64,000 nucleotides of DNA from Owenia fusiformis (taxonomy: Eukaryota > Annelida > Polychaeta > Sabellida > Oweniidae): NCBI GenBank assembly GCA_903813345.2, contig CAIIXF020000002.1, positions 14,156,150 through 14,220,149 of the forward strand, given 5' to 3'. Positions 47,310-60,820 of the stretch are shown here, piece after piece. The translations under genes and the position numbers were made by a program. The notes beneath the pieces are model-generated. The model had not been told where the DNA came from. It worked only from the letters and a program-made list of their open reading frames with translations, and made no database searches. Numbering within the stretch: the stretch's first letter is position 1; every line of letters starts with the position of its first letter.

Positions 47310-47910
47310 CCCATCTACCCAAAGATGCCCCCAAAAGTTTCATTTAAAATAACATGAAAATAGGTACTCTTATCAATAATGAACATATCCAAAATGAAAT
47401 TAGGTCATTGTGATTAAAACTAAGGTTATTCAATGCATTCAAGTTTGACTATGCAAATCATATGAAAATCATTTTAGGGGTACTTTAGTCTTCACTCATG
47501 ACTATTTTAAACATGTTGACCATTCAATCAATCAATATATCTAAACATCATTGAGGTAGAACACAAAGGGCAACATATTATTGAAAACACAAATCATAAA
47601 ATAACCCCTAAAACGCATATCGATAAATACATTTATACTTATACAGTACTCTGACACATTGTAGCTTCATACTGACAAGTCAATTTAAGTGTATCTACAA
47701 AAATCAAGAAATTATTCAACTTTTTGTGAAAATATGTGAAAATTACTCATTCTAAGAGTCAGAATGACATGTGTTAAGAATCACTGTAAAAACAACTTTT
47801 TACCATATTTTAGATATTATTTTTGTGATTTGTTGAAAATAAACTTCATTTAGAATCATATTGTATAAGAATAATTCTGGAAATCCATTTTACCCGTTTC
47901 AATAATTTTA
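47310..47910. other. Intron sequence, nothing recognised
   Basis: A+T-rich without repeat pairing or coding similarity. Confidence 0.4.
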
Positions 47911-48393
47911 AGTACTTATAGGTACACTAATGGGTTCGGATCCTTTATCATAAAAGAGAGGTTTCTCAAAACGATTTTTAGCTCAACGGATCCGTAACCG
48001 TAACGTATTTACCAGATTTATGCGTAGTCAGCTCAATTTAAATGAGAAGCAATACGGAAAACACGAAAAATGAGGCTTTTCTACGTTGGTCATTTACGTA
48101 TCCCATTTTATTCCATAGTTAGCATGATATTCATAGGATAACATGTGAAAATAAAAACGGTATTTTTTGTAATCAGTGGTAAAATATGATATTTTTGACA
48201 AATTTTCACTTAACCATAGCATACGGTTTTTTAGCCATGACATACGGCGCCGTATGCGATGGTTTATGGATTTTTGCTACTTCAGACTCAAAACGAGGCT
48301 AAGTGTCAACATCGCCGGATTGTTTAGAAAATTCGAATTAAATCACTTAATTTCCGACGATTCTGATGATGACTTTAACTATGGAATAAAAAG

Positions 48394-48547
48394 AACATCC
48401 TCTATTTATCCGATGGATACTAAATATATATGGGGATACCACCACAAGATAATTTTCATATCACTCATAAATCATAGGATATCCTCTATTTATCCGATGG
48501 ATACTAAATATATATGGGGATACCACCACAAGATAATTTTCGTATAC
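48394..48547. repeat. ~85-bp tandem duplication
   Basis: tcctctatttatccgatgga through accacaagataattttc occurs twice, nearly identical, at 48398-48463 and 48482-48543. Part of the tatcc/ggata palindrome family seen also at 48965-49140. Confidence 0.85.
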
Positions 48548-48616
48548 GCCACTAAAATCGTATCCGATCCATATGATTTGATATCCAATCGTGTCCGACG
48601 GATACTATTTTTAAAA

Positions 48617-48805
48617 ATATTTTGAAAAAAAATATTTGAAAAATTTGAATTTTTGAAAAAAATTGAAAAAAAAGTTTTGAAAAAATTGAAAAAAATAATT
48701 TTTGAAAAAAGTTTGAAAATAAATCTGAAAAAAAATTGAAAATAAAATTATAGGAATTTAAAAAAATGAAAAAAATTGAAAAAATATTTGGAAAAATATG
48801 AAAAG
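48617..48805. repeat. Low-complexity (A)n/ttgaaaaa stretch
   Basis: About 190 bp of ttgaaaaaaa-type words. No coding. Confidence 0.9.
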
Positions 48806-48964
48806 TTCCAAGGTAAGGTCAGGCTCTGTAAAAATGAGTTACATTTTTTCATGCAATCATTTAATAAAAAATAAGGTCACAGATTATAAAATGAAAAAAT
48901 AGAATAGAATTAGAAAACAACAACTTTAGGTCAAATTATTTGAAGTCCATACAAAATAGAGACC

Positions 48965-49140
48965 ATCGGATAAATATGATATCCTATGATTTTCTCGGCT
49001 ATCATTTGTATCCACTCTTGGATATCGCCGATCTCCACTCATTCGCTGCGTTCACTCGTGGAGATGAGCGATATCCACTCATGGATAAAAATGTTATCCC
49101 TCAAAAATCATAGGATATCCTCTATTTATCCTTCGATTGA
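48965..49140. repeat. Palindromic repeat of the tatccactcatggata family
   Basis: aaatatgatatcctatgatt at the left pairs with aatcataggatatcctctat at the right; the centre has ctccactcattcgctgcgtt and gtggagatgagcgatatcca. Same word set as 29060-29320. Confidence 0.7.
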
Positions 49141-49310
49141 TTTTAGTTCTAAAGGTATCACTTTATGAACAAGCAGAGTGTGTTGTGTATAATTTGACTT
49201 TTTGGTGCATGAATTTCTTAATTGTTTGACATAAATCGAGTTTTTCATATGGTATGTTCTATTCATTTTACACTGTATGAATGGTATGGCAATAATTACA
49301 GTGTACATGT

Positions 49311-52300
49311 TTCGCACAACGTTTTAGCTACCCGTATCAAACTCCGTAACGTATCGATGGAGAAAAAGTGTACTCAATACGTTTGTCTAACCGACAGCAA
49401 TACCGAAAGTACGTGAACTAACGCTTTCTGTGCGTAGTTGTTTCCGCATCTATTTTGTCCTTCAAATCTTGATAATTTTTTCCCTAAATGTATAATTTTA
49501 GTAACCCACATATGTTATCATGTATCTCGTGCTAATTTTGATGAAGTAATAGGCTTATCTGTCGATTTTGATTATTAGTGGGTGGCCTGCAATTTTACAA
49601 ATAAAGGTTTAGCCATATTTGTTGGTAGGCAGCCGTACGGTCTATAATGTCTAGGGTCAATAGTAATACCGTAGTCAATTTCTTAGGGACATCAAATCAG
49701 TGGTTAGCAGCTATATAGGCCACCTGAATTTATATTTTGTGCCCCAAGTCACGCTCTAAATTCATATTGAACAGGGTGTTGGACTTGCTTGAGTATAGCA
49801 GCTTGGTCCTGACCTCGACTATGAATGTGATATTGGGTCTAAAGGTGGCGTCCCGTATCGATGTAACGGACCTTCTCCCTTACATATAAGTCACGGAAGG
49901 GGCCCAAGATGTATCTAACTCTTGATTGGGTGGTGGTCAATGGTATGTTCTTCATCAGCAGCCTTGTGATGATAGGGAAAGGGGAGGTGGTTGTAATTCA
50001 AGTAGATATCAGGTTGTCCCCGATTGTATTTGCGGTTGTCTCCAGTTGGAATATGTTAGTTGAGTATATCGGTATCAACGTTTCGTTGTGGTTTATTGGT
50101 TGTGCCTGATTGTGTTTTGATGGGTTGATTAAATCGATTAGTATTAAGTTGAGCCTGGTTGTGTAATGGTGGGTTACTGTCAGGTAGATATTCCCGAATT
50201 GTGTTGTGTCAGTTTGAGAGTCGATTGTCTTTTGATGGTTGTTAGTCTGGTGATTTAGAACCGGGTTGTGACCCATTGTGTAATGTTAATTTTATAATGG
50301 GTTGTATTCTCTCGTGAATGTGTTATGTTGGTTGGGTAGCTGGTTGTAGCTAGTCGTGTGAGTATAAATACATATACAATATACATGTTATACAAAATTG
50401 ATACAATACATAATGGCAGTTATTTAGTTTAATCCTTTCAAAATACTTTGTAAAAATTTACTTAGTTGAATTGTATACCTTTTACCAGAAAACTAAGGTT
50501 GGTGCAGTATTTTCTTCTACTGTGTATCAATGAAAAAAGGATGAACGATTTTTGTAGACATCGCATTCGGTGATGCATTTAGTAATGTATATTTTGAACG
50601 TATTATTTGCAAATTGATGCCCGGGGATAACATAAAATAAGCGAAAAACTGTTGAGTTTGAAATTCAAAATTACACAAAATTTAGTAATTTGTTTATTTT
50701 TGTTGTTAGGGCATGGTCTACATTGCCTAACGACATCGGGGTATTTAGATGTAACCTACATACGATCATAAAAAGCCAGTTGAGCATTGGAAACCACCTA
50801 ATATGTTCTACTTAAGCCATAATATTGTATTTTTAATTTGCGGTTACGCCAAAAATTGATTGACGGTTACGCGAACCACGTTCAAATATGTGTCCCAGAT
50901 TCATTTTTATTAATTTTTTCATATTCATCAGTACTTGATGCTAATTCTTCTTTTGCCTCATCATTGCTATCTTTTTGACTTAAATTGGTTTCATTAATAA
51001 AGCAAGACACAATTTTGCATTGCCCTATAGAGGCTCAAACAAGAGCGTCTCTTGCGAGTCCTGAAAACAAATGTAAGCAATTCAATATTCCATTTCTAAC
51101 CCTTTATAACAATTACATGGAAAGAGGCTTTCAGAACAAGCAACCTTAACTTGAAAGATGTACATGCACGTAACCGTCCTCTAAATATCTAATGTACATC
51201 TAATACAATACGTTACCGTCCATAGAATTCATACGTAGTCGTCTAAGACATTGCGTTTGAAACCTTATTATTTACAATATGACCACGTTCCTGTTCTGGA
51301 TTTGTCATTTTATGGCTTGTTTATACACGGTTTACTTACTATTAATAGTTTGAGTGGCTCCGAGGCACATACGAGGGGTGATCAATAAGTAATGGACGCT
51401 TTTTTACACAGATGCTTTTTATGGACCAATCCCTTCGATTTTCTTACCAGTGATACATCATTCAATTATTTATCAACTCTGAAGATTTGAAGACAAAATA
51501 TATAATACATGTTGATATATCCTCATTTCCGTGAAGGAGGTACGGGTACCCTGGGACCGACATTTACGTCACATATTCTGAAGCTATTTTAGCTTGTTTA
51601 ACATGCAATGCAGTTGAATGCAGGCTGAACAAAACAAACCATTATGGTCATGAATTACCCCATTTTGTTATGCCATAGTTGATTTTGAATATGTTATCAT
51701 TACTATGTGGTATTCATTCCACATTCATTCTACAGGGCCCTCTAAATAGGTTCCATCAAGTGCTACATGTATACAATTCCTCATCCTCTTAACTCAAGAT
51801 TGTGAGACAAGGCTGAATCCATTTTCTGACATGGTAGCAAGATACAGTTGCATGGGTTGTTTTATTTAATCAATGTTAATAAACCTGCGTCCTTTCTCTA
51901 TAGAAATAAGTAGTATAGAAATAAACAAGGCACATGTGAGCAGATGTGGACAATATACTAGTAGTGCATTGGCCAAGGGCTCAATCTTGAGGGATTTTGT
52001 TTTATGAACATTTTGTGATCTGTGGGCAGGTGCATTGCGCATATGGAGTAGGGTGTTCCCTTCTCTCACCACCCCTTTCTTCCACAATGCTTTCTCAAAT
52101 TGACCTGCAAACCCCTTCCATACAACACTTTGACATTACAATACTTTCTGTTTATGTGTTACCAGTCAGCAAAAAAATTCAAACAATACAACACTTCTTG
52201 CATATAAAAAGTTCAAATCTAACTCAAATTTACCAAACTGGCTAAAAACTGAATATGTGACGTAAATGTCGGTCCCGGGGTACCTGTACCTCCTTCACGG

Positions 52301-52785
52301 AAATAAGGATATATCAACATGTATTACATATTTTGTCTTCAAATTTTCAGAATTGATAGATAATTGAATGATGTTTCACTGGTAGGAAAATCAAAGGGAT
52401 TGGTCAATAAAATGTATCTGTGTAAAAAAGCGTCCATTACTTATTGATCACCCCTCGTATACTGAGAAATCACTAAAAAATATGAACTTGGACATCTCAG
52501 TCGGTAAGTTTACAGCTTATATTCCGCTTCTAGTAAACCACCTGGCAGATTTGACCCAGTCTTTATAACCATCTATATATACGTTACCGAATGGAACTAG
52601 TTAAAAAGGAAATCTTATCTGTGAATCTTGCCTACAGGCGAGAAAGAGGACATGCTGTCTCTCCCATCCGCCATTTTTTGTTATCGTTACCGCAAAATTT
52701 TGCATTTCGCCTTGTCGTAACCGTCATGCTATAACACCGTGGAGATACGGATGCGGATACGTTTAAGCTAACCCGTTGTGCGAAA
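49311..52785. mobile_element. Possible 3.5-kb element (weak TIRs)
   Basis: ttcgcacaacgttttagct near 49307-49325 is the imperfect complement of agctaacccgttgtgcgaaa near 52768-52787. Between lie scattered gttacg/cgtaac words and a TG-rich stretch (49900-50350). Tentative; no coding found. Confidence 0.35.
51372..52457. mobile_element. 1.09-kb mariner-type non-autonomous element, TSD TA
   Basis: TIRs of about 220 bp begin cgaggggtgatcaataagta and are flanked by TA. Inner parts (ggaccgacatttacgtca with tgacgtaaatgtcggtcc) also pair. No transposase in the ~650-bp centre. Confidence 0.88.
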
Positions 52786-52789
52786 TCTC

Positions 52790-53980
52790 AGTCAACCAGC
52801 ATCCATACTAAAACATGACGTCATTTTCGTTTCAAAACGGGTTTTCAAAAACTTGCGCAAAACATTTTTTTGTCAACATAAACAGATGTTCAATATGTAC
52901 ACAATTTTGATCAATTATAGCTCCAGTCTTGGCATAAACTGGTTGATAGGATCATTAATGCTTTTGAAATAATAAATTCCATTTCTCAACAATGCGGTCC
53001 TTTAGTGATTAGGGGTTCGTGGTACATCAACTCTGTAAGTTCTCCTCATACGGGTGGTAGTCGCAGAAGTTAGCATCAGGTGATCTTGGGGGGGGGCAGT
53101 GATTTAGGGAGATGAATCAATATGTACTTCACAGAGGACTTATTCCTGATCTCATATTCGGATCATTACATTTTCCAACAAGATAGGGCTCCAAGCTATA
53201 GATCCTACAAAAGGAGAATGTGCCTCAATTACCCAAATGCGAGTAGGTACGTGTAGTTACCAGTTTCAGCACCAGGTGGCTGATTCGGGTCAATTAACAT
53301 GGCAGGTATATAAGAGTTCCCTTAAACTTGAATATTATTAATTTAAGTGGCTCAATTTTCATATAACCCTTATGTGTCTGATACTTATACTAATGAAAAT
53401 ATGTCCAGTAAAGCAAAATATTATCTGTCCACTCAAAGAAAAGATATATCATTTTTTGTGATTTTATAGCATGGGGTTTATGGGGAATCTCCCCGAGCTA
53501 GAAGTCACATTTTCAAAGAAAATTAATTTTTCAAAGTTGATAAACACGTTTTAAAACCACATTTCCAGATGTAATTTTACATGTAGATTTCAAATATGAT
53601 ATTACTTTGACTTAATTTTTAATTTTTAATGACGTAAATCAAGATTATTTCTACTCGCATGTGGGTTATTCATATCCCCTAATCATTGGCCCCCAGATCA
53701 TCTGATGCAAATGTCTGGGACTACCACGTATATGGGGAGAACCCAAAGATTTGGTGTATAATGAACTCCTTACATCTATTTAGTCCCTAAAGGACAGAAT
53801 TGTTGAGAAGTGGAATTCTTTGTCTCAACAGCATAAATATCAATGATGCTACTGATTGATCAAAATAGATGACAAATTGAAAATCTGGTTCTGTTTACAA
53901 AAACTTTGCTTGTAAGTTTTTGAAAAATCCGTTTTGAATCAATATGACGTCATTTTTTGTATTATGGACGCTGGTTGACA
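52790..53980 (+). mobile_element. Tc1-like transposon relic with a MITE inserted
   Basis: Ends of about 70 bp pair: gtcaaccagcatccat near 52794 and atggacgctggttgac near 53966. Before the MITE the frame HYIFQQDRAPSYRSYKRR is the Tc1 signature FQQDNAPxH around the second catalytic Asp. After it, a WPP-led stretch at 53690 corresponds to DWPxxSPDLNP but shifts frame. It is a dead transposase; the first catalytic Asp region is not recognisable. Confidence 0.78.
53228..53669. mobile_element. MITE, copy 2, inside the Tc1 relic
   Basis: Nearly identical to 43793-44230, same strand. TCA occurs at both borders (53225-53227, 53670-53672), a candidate 3-bp target duplication. It interrupts the Tc1 transposase between its second and third catalytic blocks, so it is younger than the Tc1 insertion. 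Confidence 0.85.
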
Positions 53981-54399
53981 TGTATTATAATAAATTTGAA
54001 CTTATGATGTACCAAATTAAAGATGATTTAATTCCCCATCGACTGGTATAAAATATGACATGTTTTCGTAAATAAAATCAATGTTTATTTTTGAAATAAG
54101 AGTGTCCCATTTTTTGGACCACCCTGTACTTTAGTATCACTTTTTGCTCATATCAAGGGCGGACGTAGGTTAAAAAGAAGGAAATGCCTCGTTCGCAAAT
54201 CAAATGTAGTGAGAAGACAATAATAGACCCTGGTTGGAATTTCATTTCGTTTAGTATACTGTACTAAGGCCCGGGAATAAAACTGCCCCTGCCTATTCAT
54301 TTCCTTCTTATTTCCTATTAAGGATTGGGGTTTACCAATATAATAAGCAAGAATATCTGTATCAAATATGGGCTATTGTGCCATCCTGGACCATAGCTA

Positions 54400-55450
54400 A
54401 AATCAATCACGTAATGAGCGACGTGTAATAGCTCATCTACACGTAAAAACCTGTAACCTTCACGCTTACCAAGAGGAGGGAAAGCCCCAGAGTTTAAAGA
54501 TGACGACATAATTACGTCTCTTGCTTACCAACTTCGTTTGTTCGAATTTTCATCGGCTAGTTATCAAATACTACACTTCGATGGGATGTAGGCATATTCC
54601 GTACACCTTTCTTTATCTTGATGTGAAATGAGAAGCTATGATATTGGTTAACACGCAAGAAATGAACATAATATTATTCCCGGGATATTATTCGAAGCGT
54701 ATTTCGAAAATTTTGAAAACCGCCATTGATGACATCATTTGTTTGTCGACTTTTGACCAATTAGATATGTATGTCATCTCAGGTTTACATTATAAGCATA
54801 TGTAATCTTTGAACTCTGGTGTTATTCCCCTCTGACGCTTACCTGTAGAAAGTAGACTAATCTGACGTCACTTTTCTGCGAGCGCATTGAAGTTGACGTT
54901 CATGCTTTGTTGAATATGCGTCTGTAAATTACACCAATATGATAATCTCATGTAAAAACCTGTAAACTTCACGCTGGCCACAGAAGAAGTGAATAGCTCC
55001 ACAATTCTGTTATATTCTATCGTATTCGGGGATTCCCCATTATACGACGTCAAATCAAATTGCAGGATGTGATCACGTGAACAATCATGAGCACGTGCTC
55101 ATTCAGTGCTGGGCAGGCGTAAAGTAAATTTGAAATCGATCGTGGAAATGGCGTTTATTTCAGTTTAACATCATTTCGACATCATCATTTCAAAACTACG
55201 GTAATACTATTGAAGTTACTCGATCCAAACTTGTAGAGGATACTCATAAAACAACAGCGAACATTGTGAGATCCATTTCAACGGCAAATGAGATCTGGCT
55301 ATAAAATTGATTATCGAACATGCCGAATACTGAAGATCATCTTTGGGAAATCGCCCCCTCCCTGCGCTGGCCAAAAGAAAATAAACAAATCTGACGTCAT
55401 TTATCTGCGCGCGCATTGAGGTTCACGTTCAAGTTTTGTTAAATACCTGT
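54400..55450. repeat. Diverged direct repeats
   Basis: 54420-54520 resembles 54950-55050 (gtaaaaacctgtaa.cttcacgct) and 54860-54925 resembles 55390-55449 (aatctgacgtca, gcgcattga). The spacing is about 530 bp in both, so a diverged tandem duplication of roughly 530 bp is likely. Confidence 0.65.
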
Positions 55451-57120
55451 AGCTTAACCTCTCAAGTGTGCAGTCAGAACAATTTTACCAGATGCTTTCA
55501 AGTTTGCCTCTAGAGGCGAGACTGGCATTTTGAGCTTGAAAAATAGCCATAAAATCGCGACCACTTAGAATAGACCAATGAAGCTCACCATGTTCATTCC
55601 CAAACACCCAAATTTACACACTTTTTTCAAATATCAAATCTCATTTCTACCGAAAACAAAAACTCTGACACATTTTGTACCATATGTCACTGCACTTGTC
55701 ATGATCCCTATCTCAGCCTATCTGGGTCCAAACTCTTAAATATTCTCTTGAAGGGAATGCGAAGTTTCATGTTCTAATTTACACGCTGACTACTTATAAC
55801 CATCATCTATCACCTCAGCTCACTCATTGGACATATCGTGTTTGAACTAACATATAGTTTGGGTTCAAAGTATCCATATCTGGATCGCTGCGGATGCCGC
55901 CATTGTAATGTATCAATGACGTCATTGATGCCTTAAAATTGATGCCTGGGAAGTGTCGCTGTATATAATCACGTCATACTCGGATCGCAGAAATAGAACA
56001 CATTTCATTGATATTTTATAACTATTTCTGTCCGCAAGTTAACATTGTTGCCGCATATTCATGCCCATATCATATTATATATTTGGAAAGGTTGTTTCAT
56101 TATATTCTTCATAGAAATTGAATTGTTGCAATGTCTTGTTTCAAATGTTTGTATTTATTTTCTCCAATGTAATATAGTATAGGCTAGGTAGAAAAATCAC
56201 TAAACTTATGAGATATCAGTAGATATCGGCTGCGCGATTCGCAATTTAACTGGTTTTGACTGAAAAGTCATCGCATTATATTCCACTTGAAAAATATCCA
56301 CTAGAATTATTTTATATAATGATAAGGTATACGTCGGCAAATAGGCATACTGCCGCTTTCTTACCTATTCATAAATGGTAGATATCGTCAATCCGTAGTA
56401 TCCTATTCAAATATGAATAGGTGCATATTGGAGAATGAAAAGAATAAAACGAAAAGTAGTAATCCAATGAAACAGTAACTCCCTAAAGATTTAACCGTTT
56501 AAATTCTGATGAAAAACGCAAACAAAAAACGAAAAATCGACATCGTCTAAATGATACTTACGTAAATGTCAATCTCCTAAATATTAAGATTGGCAATAGC
56601 TTTACAAGGACATGCCATTGTCATATTTTCAAAGAATAATACGTAATGTTTAATTTTTCTCAGTTGTTAAACGACCAATTTCAATCATCATATCACCGTA
56701 ATAGCGACATTCAATATGACAAAAAAAGCTTTTCAAAATTCAATGGTATGTCATCTTGGATCATGACAGAAGCCTCATAACATTCAGTGATGCGGGGAGA
56801 CGATGGGGTTGATTGTAGTATGATATTTCATTTCAACGACGATAAGGTAATTTCAAATTTCCGTATTGATAGTACGCCAATATTTTAATATTTATTTTAA
56901 TACATATTTATTTTTTGTTAAAAACAATTCCTGATTTCGAGCTCGAATTTAATTATACATTGTATAACATCCGTGGTAAGTACAGTTCTACAGTATTTTC
57001 CAAATAATGATTTTCAATTTAATGGCATACAACCTTTTGTTTTTCCATATCGTTTCTTCTAAAATAAGTGGAACTTTAAAAGCTTCAGTCACATTTGTTC
57101 AATGCGACCTTATTTCACTG
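55450..57120. other. Intron sequence, nothing recognised
   Basis: No coding similarity or clear repeat pair noticed. Confidence 0.35.
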
Positions 57121-57127
57121 AAATCAG

Positions 57128-57420
57128 TAAATTTCTGCGGCAATCATAGGAAAACTACAGTAGCCTTAAGGTCACCTTGCGGTCTACGTACACGGCATAT
57201 CAAGTTTTTACAGGGCGGTAGAGTCGGAGTATAACTTTTTCTTTCCTGTGGTCACCGTAGATATCAACAAGCAGTAGCCAAACCTGAGTCCCAAGGCGGC
57301 CGTACGTCAGGTTCACGGTCGACTTGCGGCTTCGCTTGGATTTCATATGACCGCACCCTCCGCTCATTTGCGCCGCACCCAATATTTCCCACAGGCTCTG
57401 TCTGCATAGGGTGTGATAGG
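57128..57420. mobile_element. Decayed relative of the GC-rich MITE at 7274-7763
   Basis: aatttctgcggcaatcatag and accttgcggtctacgtac match the complement of 7640-7705 of that MITE. It then continues with gccgcac-type words to about 57420. Termini not preserved. Confidence 0.65.
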
Positions 57421-58664
57421 GTTTTAAAATTTAATTTTAAAATTTTCTTCGAATACTTGTGTTAAAGATAAACATAAATGCAATGAATATTGAAGTACGA
57501 ACACTTATTTTTGTAATGAGACTAGCAAATTAAACCATCACCGAGACTGCATTCTTGGAAATTCAAGATGGGTTGGTTGAATTAGTTTTATTATGTTTTA
57601 TTCAAATTGTTTGCATTCGCCTGATAGAATTAGCATTCTGTGTTCGCATTTAGCGCTAGACCTAATAAAAGAGAAAAAGTCACAAATCCCAGATTATTTC
57701 AAGTGTTAATAACGAATAAATGTAACCTGCATTCCATGTCTAGATAGGTAAAAAGCAATTCCGAAAATGCCGGCGTAAATATTCTATTGAAATCGTTCTT
57801 TACTATGGGTGGTATATACGTATTCTTTTAGTTCCTTTCAAATGATTTATTCGGTTTTGGAATGGAAACAACTCAGCATTTATTTTTTGATTCAAAAATG
57901 GCGACACAAAACTTTTGGAATGCCAAGGCCAATCTGGCATCAATGACGTCATAACAATGTCGTAAAGAACCACTTTACGGTTGATATGGCAGCTCCGAGG
58001 TCCGAGGTGGAATTATTACACCAAAAGTAGTGCAAAATGGCCTTTTCACGCGTTGGCATAAAGTTTTGATGACAATTAAAGACATAGTTCCTCTTTCTCG
58101 TATATTATCTCATGGAAATGGGCATACCAGCGCAAAGATCTTTGTTCCGTGGTGAAGAAAAGCCATCAAACATTGTCTGAAGAGCAAATTTTCCTCCGTA
58201 ATTCTACTTTTAACATGGCGACCTTGACCTTGAAAAAATATAGCCATTTGGGCGATAATAGGTGATTCAAAAGTGAAAATGAGTGCTTTTTTCGTAGTTT
58301 TACTTTGACCAAGCCTAGAAAAAAATCGAAGTGGTAAACCTACCCCCAATTTTTGATATTTTTGTCGTTTAGAAGTGTCCTAGATGATATCAAAGTTTAA
58401 GAAAATTTGTATGTCTAGAAATATTTTATAAATTAGTGCCAATATGGTGGGTTTGGGTGCTTTTTTGCTCTCATTTTTTACCCCATTTCTACGGTTGCCA
58501 TGGCAACTATTAGGCTTTGGTAACCATGCCAACTTGATTTTTGAAGGACGTCCACCTGATAGTAGTTGGGCCAAGTTTGATGAAAAATGGGCCTGGTTTG
58601 ATATGCTGGCAGCGAGGTTGATTGTGGCATGTAGTAAAACGGCAAAACAATGGTGGAGTCATAC

Positions 58665-59432
58665 CATTATTTTGCCGCATTTTGATGCTTAATTTTCAAT
58701 TTATAATCGTTTGGTACCATCGTGACGTCACAATATAGCGTCTGACCTCATAATGTGGGTACCAAATTGAAGCGGACGTGACAAGCTTTAAGATGGTACC
58801 AAAGATGTGACCATTCATTTGATTAAAATGCTAACTTGAATAAGCCCAAAAGGTGTGTCACTCCCCTACCCCATCCATTTTTCAGGCCAGTGAAAAACAC
58901 CAAAATCTCAAATAATCCAGGCATCTTCAAGGGTCGTTTTTTGGCCCCGTTTTATTCAAAATATCATGTTTCTGGATACCATTTTTATCAGAAATGTCTC
59001 AATTACCTAAAAACAGTTACACTAGTGCTGAATAAGAAAACATGTCTCCATTATTTTGCCGCATTTTGATGCTTAATTTTCAATTTATAATCGTTTGGTA
59101 CCATCGTGACGTCAAAATATAGTGTCTGACCTCATAATATGGGTACCAAATTGAAGCGGACGTGACAAGCTTTAAGATGGTACCAAAGATGTGACCATTC
59201 ATTTGATTAAAATGCTAACTTGAATAAGCCCAAAAGGTGTGTCACTCCCCTACCCCATCCATTTTTCAGGCCAGTGAAAAACACCAAAATCTCAAATAAT
59301 CCAGGCATCTTCAGGGGTCGTTTTTTGGCCCCGTTTTATTCAAAATATCATGTTTCTGGGTACCATTTTTATCAGAAATGTCTCAATTACCTAAAAACAG
59401 TTACACTAGTGCTGAATAAGAAAACATGTCTC
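58665..59432. repeat. 384-bp tandem duplication, almost identical
   Basis: 58665-59048 and 59049-59432 differ at only a few positions by eye. The start follows sequence (57950-58660) of the same non-coding character. The open frames here are shared by both copies and have no family resemblance. Recent duplication, or an assembly artefact. Confidence 0.92.
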
Positions 59433-59699
59433 ATGCGCCATGCGCCGAAGGTAAGCCATACAACCGAAGGTAAGCCATACAACCGAATTTTGCCCATTCA
59501 ATCTGACGGAGAATGCCGAGTCCCTAATTTTGACCAATTAGAGACTCCCTCTTCACATTCGTGGTACCCTCGGCCAACTTCGTTTGCAAAGAAAAGCTTC
59601 GGCAATCTCCGGCTTTTCTTGAGGTATCTTCGGTTGCTTGCCAAAAGTCGACACCCTATTCAAAACCCGGGGCTCAATAACAATTAAGGGGATAATGAT

Positions 59700-60750
59700 A
59701 GAACAATAAAACGAAGTTGGATTGAAAGATGTATCTTTATTCTAACTTATTATCAAGTTTAGGGACAAAACTTCGCATTCCCTTTAAGTCTAATTTGACA
59801 TTGAATTTATTTATTGTTAACCTAAATAATCTATTCCGGCCATAGGGGTATTTGTCATTTTGAAATAGATTTTCATTAAATTAATAAATGACCCCTTGGG
59901 GATGAAAGGGTTTTTGCGCTCCCATCTTTAACTAAACGAATGGTAAACTTGTGGAGAATGTTCCTTTTGTGAGAATCCCCATTAATCGTATGAATACTCC
60001 TATTCGCGATAAGAGCTCAGGTGGTAATTTACATAAATATCTCCCATGATGCATCGCTTTGGAAGGGACAAATTTTCATTGGCTCGCCGAACGAGTCGAA
60101 TACTCTAGAACGTTTCTCAGCTTCTGATCTTCCATTAGCCCCCAAGCATAGTTATATGACCCGATCTATTCAATAATCAGAAAGATAATCGGAGATTCAA
60201 AGAAACATTATTTATATTTTTTCGATCTTCGATGACGTCTGAGCAATTTCTGTGAAATCAGTGACGTCACTGGAATTGGACGTCGTTTTCAACTACAGAT
60301 TTCTTCAGATTTGGGGATTATAGTTCAAAAAGCCTTGTTATATATCTTAAAGGGGCAATAAGGACTGTAGAGAAAATAGGAGTTTTTTCATTTTTTCTGA
60401 GCTATCAAGGCAACATCTTCTTTGACATACCTATTATCTTAAAATGTATGGATAAATTATCAATTTCAGCATTAAGAAGTGAAAATTCAGTTCAAAGCTT
60501 CAAAAAGGGGACTTCCACTTTTATATTTTTAAGACCCACCATGTTTCAAGAGAAATATCAGCTAAAATAATGTTTATCTAGGGGGTTTCTTTGTAGATAA
60601 TAAAAATAGATGTTAGTCTTGATCAAAAATCCAAACTTAAATATAATTTGGCACTGGTCCATGGTCGTTGAATGATCCCTCTGCACTAAGTATTGCACCT
60701 TTAATAACATTTACATACCTATCATTTGTGCATATGCAACTCTACATAAA
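59700..60750. other. Intron sequence, nothing recognised
   Basis: No repeat pair or coding similarity noticed. Confidence 0.35.
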
Positions 60751-60769
60751 TGTTTAATAGACTCGCAGT

Positions 60770-60820
60770 GCCTGTCTGTCTGTCTGTCCGTCTGTCTGTC
60801 CGTCCGTACGTCCGGCAGTT
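60770..60820. repeat. CTGT/CCGT microsatellite
   Basis: tctgtctgtccgtctgtctg and following ccgtccgtacg, leading into cagttttctccaaaaccgct, a unit-like start of the array that follows. Confidence 0.9.

Noticed and set aside
48176-48625. 149-residue open frame
   Set aside because: More than half is the duplicated hairpin repeat (RISSIYPMDTKYIWGYHHKI twice); no family resemblance.
58836-59687. Open frames with shared N-terminal 70 residues
   Set aside because: They lie in the 384-bp tandem duplication; the sequence has no coding character and the second frame runs on into unrelated DNA.
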